From the NCBI GenBank assembly GCA_964561105.1, contig CAZLOH010000025.1, forward strand, positions 1-64,000: a stretch of 64,000 bases of DNA. Reading direction: 5' to 3'. The notes below the pieces were generated by a model, which saw only the letters and a program-made list of their open reading frames with translations, ran no database searches and was not told the origin of the DNA. Below, one piece after another: positions 63,788-64,000 of this stretch; position 1 is the first letter of the stretch; each line of letters starts with the position of its first letter. The translations under genes and the position numbers were made by a program. Source of the DNA: JADLHS01 sp964561105. Lineage in GTDB: Bacteria > Verrucomicrobiota > Verrucomicrobiia > Limisphaerales > JADLHS01.

Positions 63788-64000
63788 TTGAAAATACTTG
63801 TCGCCATCACCGGAGCCAGCGGCGCCCTTTACGCGCAACGCCTCCTCAACAACCTGGATCCGGCCACGCACGACATCCATGTCGTCCTCAGCCACTACGC
63901 GCAGCAGGTCGTGGCCGGCGAATTGCCCGGCGGCCTGCGCCTGCCGGCGGGCGTGAAGTCGCATGGGTTGAGGAGCATGAACGCCCCGTTCGCCAGCGGC
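63788..64000 (+). CDS. ubiX: flavin prenyltransferase, N-terminal part
   Basis: It makes prenylated FMN, the cofactor of UbiD-type decarboxylases, from FMN and dimethylallyl phosphate. The window ends after 71 residues. The nucleotide-binding loop ILVAITGASGALYAQRLL matches the UbiX/Pad family, and SMNAPFASG near the window's end is its conserved APxASG segment. The start is a TTG at 63788, immediately followed by KILVAITG; there is no nearby ATG in frame. Whether ubiD lies downstream cannot be seen. Confidence 0.88.
   Translation, partial: MKILVAITGASGALYAQRLLNNLDPATHDIHVVLSHYAQQVVAGELPGGLRLPAGVKSHGLRSMNAPFASG

Noticed and set aside
1..64000. CRISPR array or cas genes
   Set aside because: No regularly spaced direct repeats and no Cas-like protein were seen; the palindromic repeats are not spaced like an array.

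Overview
The window looks like a chromosomal piece of a GC-rich, Gram-negative bacterium of the phylum Verrucomicrobiota, probably the Pedosphaera/Limisphaerales side. This placement is inference from gene content: a 1137-residue Ser/Thr kinase with WD40-like repeats next to a TIGR02999-type ECF sigma factor, giant secreted lamin-tail/CotH and beta-helix proteins, many secreted proteins whose last 40-60 residues end in an FYRL-type tail, a Tat-exported Gfo/Idh/MocA oxidoreductase, and Kdo transferase (so an LPS outer membrane). No rRNA, CRISPR array, prophage or plasmid replication gene was seen; the single tRNA is tRNA-Gly(GCC).

Layout. 1-5.3 kb: phosphatidylethanolamine synthesis (pssA partial, psd), a TauE-type permease, a small DUF6941-like protein, a glycerophosphodiesterase and a secreted oxidoreductase. 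5.4-13.6 kb: an old-yellow-enzyme reductase, then three plus-strand secreted proteins for glycan breakdown (GH99-like, a propeller/toroid protein of unknown activity, a GH36-like alpha-galactosidase). 13.9-31.9 kb: mostly minus strand, with a PA14-like surface protein, a GH-like protein, the sigma/kinase pair, a three-gene operon (tail-fibre-like protein, subtilase, small FYRL protein) and a clan GH-A glycosidase; one plus-strand lipoprotein lies among them. 32.2-43.9 kb: a translationally coupled pair of very large secreted proteins (2018 and 1009 residues) and a DUF4091/GH123-like protein.

44-53.3 kb: an AlkD-like repair protein, an IS200/IS605-type transposase framed by mirrored hairpins, a BNR-propeller plus MoaD/ThiS pair, a DoxX / two SRPBCC / DGPF / ECF42-type sigma cluster, a divergent sigma/anti-sigma pair and a cNMP-binding histidine kinase. 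53.6-64 kb: a small frameshifted membrane protein, a YdcZ-type membrane protein, mutL, tRNA-Gly, a 1.8-kb patch of mobile-element remains, PilZ and PilT-like genes, waaA, a possible small RNA and the start of ubiX.

The main themes are secretion and polysaccharide use (at least five glycosidase-like proteins with signal peptides but no sugar transporters or dedicated regulators nearby), envelope lipid and LPS synthesis, and three ECF sigma systems, each with a different partner type. Palindromic repeats are frequent: a 160-bp nested palindrome occurs twice in opposite orientation, and two other hairpin types were found.
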